From NCBI GenBank assembly GCA_023421395.1, contig JAEZTL010000038.1:9576-73575 (forward strand): a DNA stretch of 64,000 bases. Reading direction: 5' to 3'. Under the pieces are notes generated by a model. The model did not search any database, was not told where the DNA came from, and worked only from the letters and a program-made list of their open reading frames with translations. How positions within the stretch are numbered: position 1 is the stretch's first letter; every line of letters starts with the position of its first letter. Position numbers and translations under genes: made by a program. Source of the stretch: Bacillota bacterium. Lineage in GTDB: Bacteria; Bacillota; Clostridia; Christensenellales; Aristaeellaceae. Below, piece by piece: positions 61,507-64,000 of this stretch.

Positions 61507-62490
61507 TTATATTTCGCCCGCCGCAACGCGAATGCAGGCGACGTGGTGCCCGTTGCCCGCATCAAAAAGCCCGGGCTTCTCCTGTGCGCAGCGCTCGGTG
61601 GCGTAGGGGCAGCGGGTGCGGAACGCACAGCCGCTGGGCGGGTCCAGCGGCGCGGGCACGTCGCCCTTGAGCACGATCCGCCGCGCCTTCTCGGCCTCGT
61701 CCGGATCGGCGATGGGCACCGCCGACATCAGCGCCCTGGTATAAGGATGCAGCATGTTGGCGTAGAGTTCGTTCACCGGTGCCGTCTCGACGATATGCCC
61801 CAGGTACATCACCGCCACCCGGTGAGAGATGTGTCGCACCATCGAAAGATCATGGGACACGAACAGGTACGTCACATTCAGCTTCTCCTGAAGCTCCTCC
61901 AGCATGTTGATGATCTGCGCCTGAATGGACACGTCCAGCGCGGAGATCGGCTCGTCGCAGACGATGAAGTCCGGACGGCTGGCCAGTGCCCGCGCGATGC
62001 CGACGCGCTGGCGCTGCCCGCCGGAGAACTCGTGGGGGTAGCGGGACAGATGATCCTCCTTAAGCCCCACCTGCTCGATCAGGCCGCGCACGCGCTCGTT
62101 GATCTCCGAAGGGCTCATGCCCTGGTATCTCAGCGGCTCCGCCACGATGCTGGCGATGGTCATGCGCGGATTCAGCGAAGCGTACGGATCCTGAAAGATC
62201 ATCTGCATGCGGTTGCGGTAGGGCAGCACGTCCGCTTCGGAGAGCGGGGCGATGTCCGCGCCGCCAAAGAGAATCCTTCCCGCCGTGGGCTCATACAGCC
62301 GGACGACGGTTCGGCCGACGGTGGTCTTTCCGCAGCCCGATTCCCCCACCAGGCCAAATGTCTCGCCGGGGTAGAGGCTGAAGCTTACATCATCCACGGC
62401 TTTTAAAAGCTTGCGCTTGCCGAAGATGGTGTTGCCCACGGGGAAGTACATTTTGAGGTTCTGAACTTCAATCAGCGGCTGCCTCGTCAT
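61507..62490 (-). CDS. Oligopeptide/dipeptide ABC transporter ATP-binding protein (OppF-type)
   Basis: A 327-residue ATPase with Walker [11 protein letters not shown]-loop [14 protein letters not shown], signature [15 protein letters not shown], Walker [15 protein letters not shown] and the OppF/DppF-type cysteine-rich tail ([14 protein letters not shown]) that binds an Fe-S cluster in this family. ATG 62490 overlaps the OppD stop. Frame is open far upstream in GC-rich shadow but the conserved start [16 protein letters not shown] is clear. Confidence 0.94.
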   Translation of the reverse strand: MTRQPLIEVQNLKMYFPVGNTIFGKRKLLKAVDDVSFSLYPGETFGLVGESGCGKTTVGRTVVRLYEPTAGRILFGGADIAPLSEADVLPYRNRMQMIFQDPYASLNPRMTIASIVAEPLRYQGMSPSEINERVRGLIEQVGLKEDHLSRYPHEFSGGQRQRVGIARALASRPDFIVCDEPISALDVSIQAQIINMLEELQEKLNVTYLFVSHDLSMVRHISHRVAVMYLGHIVETAPVNELYANMLHPYTRALMSAVPIADPDEAEKARRIVLKGDVPAPLDPPSGCAFRTRCPYATERCAQEKPGLFDAGNGHHVACIRVAAGEI

Positions 62491-63482
62491 GCCCGCACCT
62501 GCCTTTCGACCTTCGGGGCGCTGGGGTGCATCAGGTGACACGCGGCGATGTGCGTGTCGCTGAGAACGGTATCCGGCGCCAGGTATTTGCGGCACACCGG
62601 CATCGCGTGGGGGCAGCGGGGCGCGAAGGGGCAGCCTTTCGGCGGGCGGAGCATGTCCGGCGGCGTTCCGTTGATGGGGATCAGTTTTTCGCCGGTGTTC
62701 CCGGTGATCTTGGGGATCGAGTGCAGAAGCCCCCAGGTATAGGGGTGCCTGGGTTCGTAGAAGATCTCCCGTGCGGTGCCCTGCTCGCAGAGGACGCCGC
62801 CGTACATCACCAGAATCCTCCGGCACATGCTGGCGATCACGCCCAGGTCGTGGGTGATCATGATGACGGAGGTGTTGGTTTCGTTTTTGAGGTGTGTCAG
62901 AAGGTCCAGCACCTGGGCCTGAATGGTCACATCCAGCGCGGTGGTGGGTTCGTCGGCAATCAGCAGTTCCGGATCGCAGGATAGCGCCATGGCGATCATC
63001 ACGCGCTGCCGCATGCCGCCGGACAGTTGGTGCGGGTATTCATCAATGCGCTTGGCGGGCTCCGGAATGCCTACCATTTTAAGCAGCTCAATGGCGCGGG
63101 CGCGCGCGTCCGCTTTGGAAAGCCCGCGGTGCAGCCGCAGCGCTTCCTCAATTTGAAAGCCCACCGTAAGCACGGGGTTAAGCGAGGTCATCGGCTCCTG
63201 AAAGATCATGGAAATTCGATCCCCGCGGATTTTGCGCATCTGCGCGGGCGAGAGCTTGAGCAAATCCTGATCGTGAAACAGGATGCTGCCGCCCTCCACG
63301 CGCGCGGTTACCGGGTCGAGCAAACCCATGATGGAAAGGCTGGTGACGCTTTTGCCGCAGCCCGACTCGCCCACAATGCCCAGCACTTTGCCCTTCTGCA
63401 CCGAAAAGCTGACGCCGTCCACCGCTTTGGCGCAACCGGCATCGGTATAAAAATACGTTTTGAGGTTTGTAACAGTTAGCAT
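62487..63482 (-). CDS. Oligopeptide/dipeptide ABC transporter ATP-binding protein (OppD-type)
   Basis: A 331-residue ATPase with [52 protein letters not shown] and the tail [14 protein letters not shown]. It pairs with the OppF-type protein. The binding protein and permeases are not in the window and would lie beyond the right edge or elsewhere. It follows a peptidase gene by ten bases, so import and peptide cleavage are co-expressed. Confidence 0.94.
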   Translation of the reverse strand: MLTVTNLKTYFYTDAGCAKAVDGVSFSVQKGKVLGIVGESGCGKSVTSLSIMGLLDPVTARVEGGSILFHDQDLLKLSPAQMRKIRGDRISMIFQEPMTSLNPVLTVGFQIEEALRLHRGLSKADARARAIELLKMVGIPEPAKRIDEYPHQLSGGMRQRVMIAMALSCDPELLIADEPTTALDVTIQAQVLDLLTHLKNETNTSVIMITHDLGVIASMCRRILVMYGGVLCEQGTAREIFYEPRHPYTWGLLHSIPKITGNTGEKLIPINGTPPDMLRPPKGCPFAPRCPHAMPVCRKYLAPDTVLSDTHIAACHLMHPSAPKVERQVRA

Positions 63483-63492
63483 GTTTACCTCC

Positions 63493-64000
63493 CTACTGCG
63501 CTACTTGCATGCGATGGGGCAGGGTGCAAAGGTTTACCGCCCCGCCCTCAACCACAAGCACATCGTCCTCTGTGCGCACGCCGTGGTTCCCCGGCAGGTA
63601 CAGCCCGGGCTCGATGGTGAACACCATACCCGGCTTGAGCACGTGCGTGCCCGCGATGACCACGCGCGGATGCTCATGGATTTCCAACCCGATACCGTGC
63701 CCCAACCCCTTGAGCGCATAGTTTTCCATGCCCACCTGGCGGAAAACCCGCCGGTGAGCCTCGTCCACATCGGCGGCCACCGCGCCGGATGTAACGGCGG
63801 CAAAGGCGGCGTCAAAGGCTTGCTCCACCACCGCGAAGGTATGCAAACGCTCTGCGGGCACCTCCCCAAACAACAGGGTTCGGGTCAGATCGGCACAATA
63901 ACCGTTGTAAAGCGCTCCAAAATCCACCACGACCATTTCGCCCGCCTGCACCCGCCGCCCGGTTGGGGTGCCGTGCGCCAGCGCCGCCCGTTCGCCCGAG
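63493..64000 (-). CDS. M24-family (Xaa-Pro) aminopeptidase, 5' part outside window
   Basis: C-terminal part of a metallopeptidase that removes N-terminal residues, often before proline. The frame is open to the right edge and begins SGERAALAHGTPTGR. All five metal ligands are visible: the two Asp in VVDFGALYNGYCADLTRT, His in GLGHGIGLEIHE, Glu in MVFTIEPGLYLPG and Glu in VRTEDDVLVVEGG. The visible part is the catalytic pita-bread half. It is the first-seen gene of the peptide-use cluster. Confidence 0.92.
   Translation of the reverse strand, partial: SGERAALAHGTPTGRRVQAGEMVVVDFGALYNGYCADLTRTLLFGEVPAERLHTFAVVEQAFDAAFAAVTSGAVAADVDEAHRRVFRQVGMENYALKGLGHGIGLEIHEHPRVVIAGTHVLKPGMVFTIEPGLYLPGNHGVRTEDDVLVVEGGAVNLCTLPHRMQVAQ

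Overview
The window is GC-rich and densely coded, and looks like a low-oxygen, Gram-positive Clostridia-type bacterium. The evidence is a ylxM-ffh-rpsP cluster, a complete clostridial-order fatty-acid operon using FabK and an ACP gene, an Rnf-type ion-pumping complex, a stand-alone thiamine pyrophosphokinase, an LCP cell-wall protein, two CUT2-type sugar ABC systems, LexA/DinR-type SOS boxes (GAAC-N4-GTTC) and AGGAGG ribosome sites. The genus cannot be fixed from sequence alone; a GC-rich Christensenellales-like lineage is a guess.

Layout. 1-1910 (minus): translation and protein export (rpsP fragment, ffh, ylxM). 2108-7211 (plus): galactose-type uptake (galM, mglBAC and a small membrane protein). 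7619-9899: a Rieske-FAD oxidoreductase followed by a tocopherol-cyclase-like protein. 10021-12116: a radical-SAM DNA repair/modification pair behind a promoter with two SOS boxes. 12129-13178: a VOC protein and a small membrane protein. 13246-20925 (minus): an Rnf operon with its own flavin-attachment enzyme (ApbE) and a one-domain FAD synthetase, but no rnfB. RnfG carries three extra copies of the flavin attachment motif. 21100-31339 (minus): the fatty-acid operon fabT-fabH-acpP-fabK-fabD-fabG-fabF-accB-fabZ-accC-accD-accA-degV, driven by a consensus promoter overlapped by a palindrome. 31501-34560: thiamine pyrophosphokinase, a hypothetical, a HAD phosphatase, thioredoxin and a Crp-family regulator. 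34636-37074: a four-module CoA-disulfide-reductase/rhodanese/TusA/DsrE fusion, followed by a 255-bp block of stacked perfect hairpins. 37378-39182: a secreted protein and a LacI regulator divergent from a large sugar operon.

The sugar operon (39395-48251) encodes a binding protein, a DUF2291 protein, an ATPase, a permease, a two-subunit transketolase, an FGGY kinase and an L-fucose-isomerase-family protein. Its logic is import, isomerise, phosphorylate, then cleave by two-carbon transfer, as described for D-apiose. 48473-52935 holds a Big_2 surface protein, a MerR-controlled aldo/keto reductase, a GyrI-like protein and a WYL regulator. At 53148-54750 an intact tRNA-Ala(CGC) is followed by two decayed tRNA-Ala copies with an orphan gene and a methyltransferase between them. 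The remainder (54821-64000) has a class-I glutamine amidotransferase-like hydrolase, a GAF/HD-GYP gene broken by an amber codon, a MITE-like inverted repeat, and a cluster for peptide and D-amino-acid use (DSD1-type lyase, C39-like peptidase, M20 amidohydrolase, alanine racemase, OppF, OppD, M24 peptidase).

The observations most worth a second look are the multi-site RnfG in an Rnf operon lacking RnfB, the tRNA-Ala copies bracketing single genes, the hairpin block at 37107-37361, the twin SOS boxes, and the transketolase-based sugar pathway.
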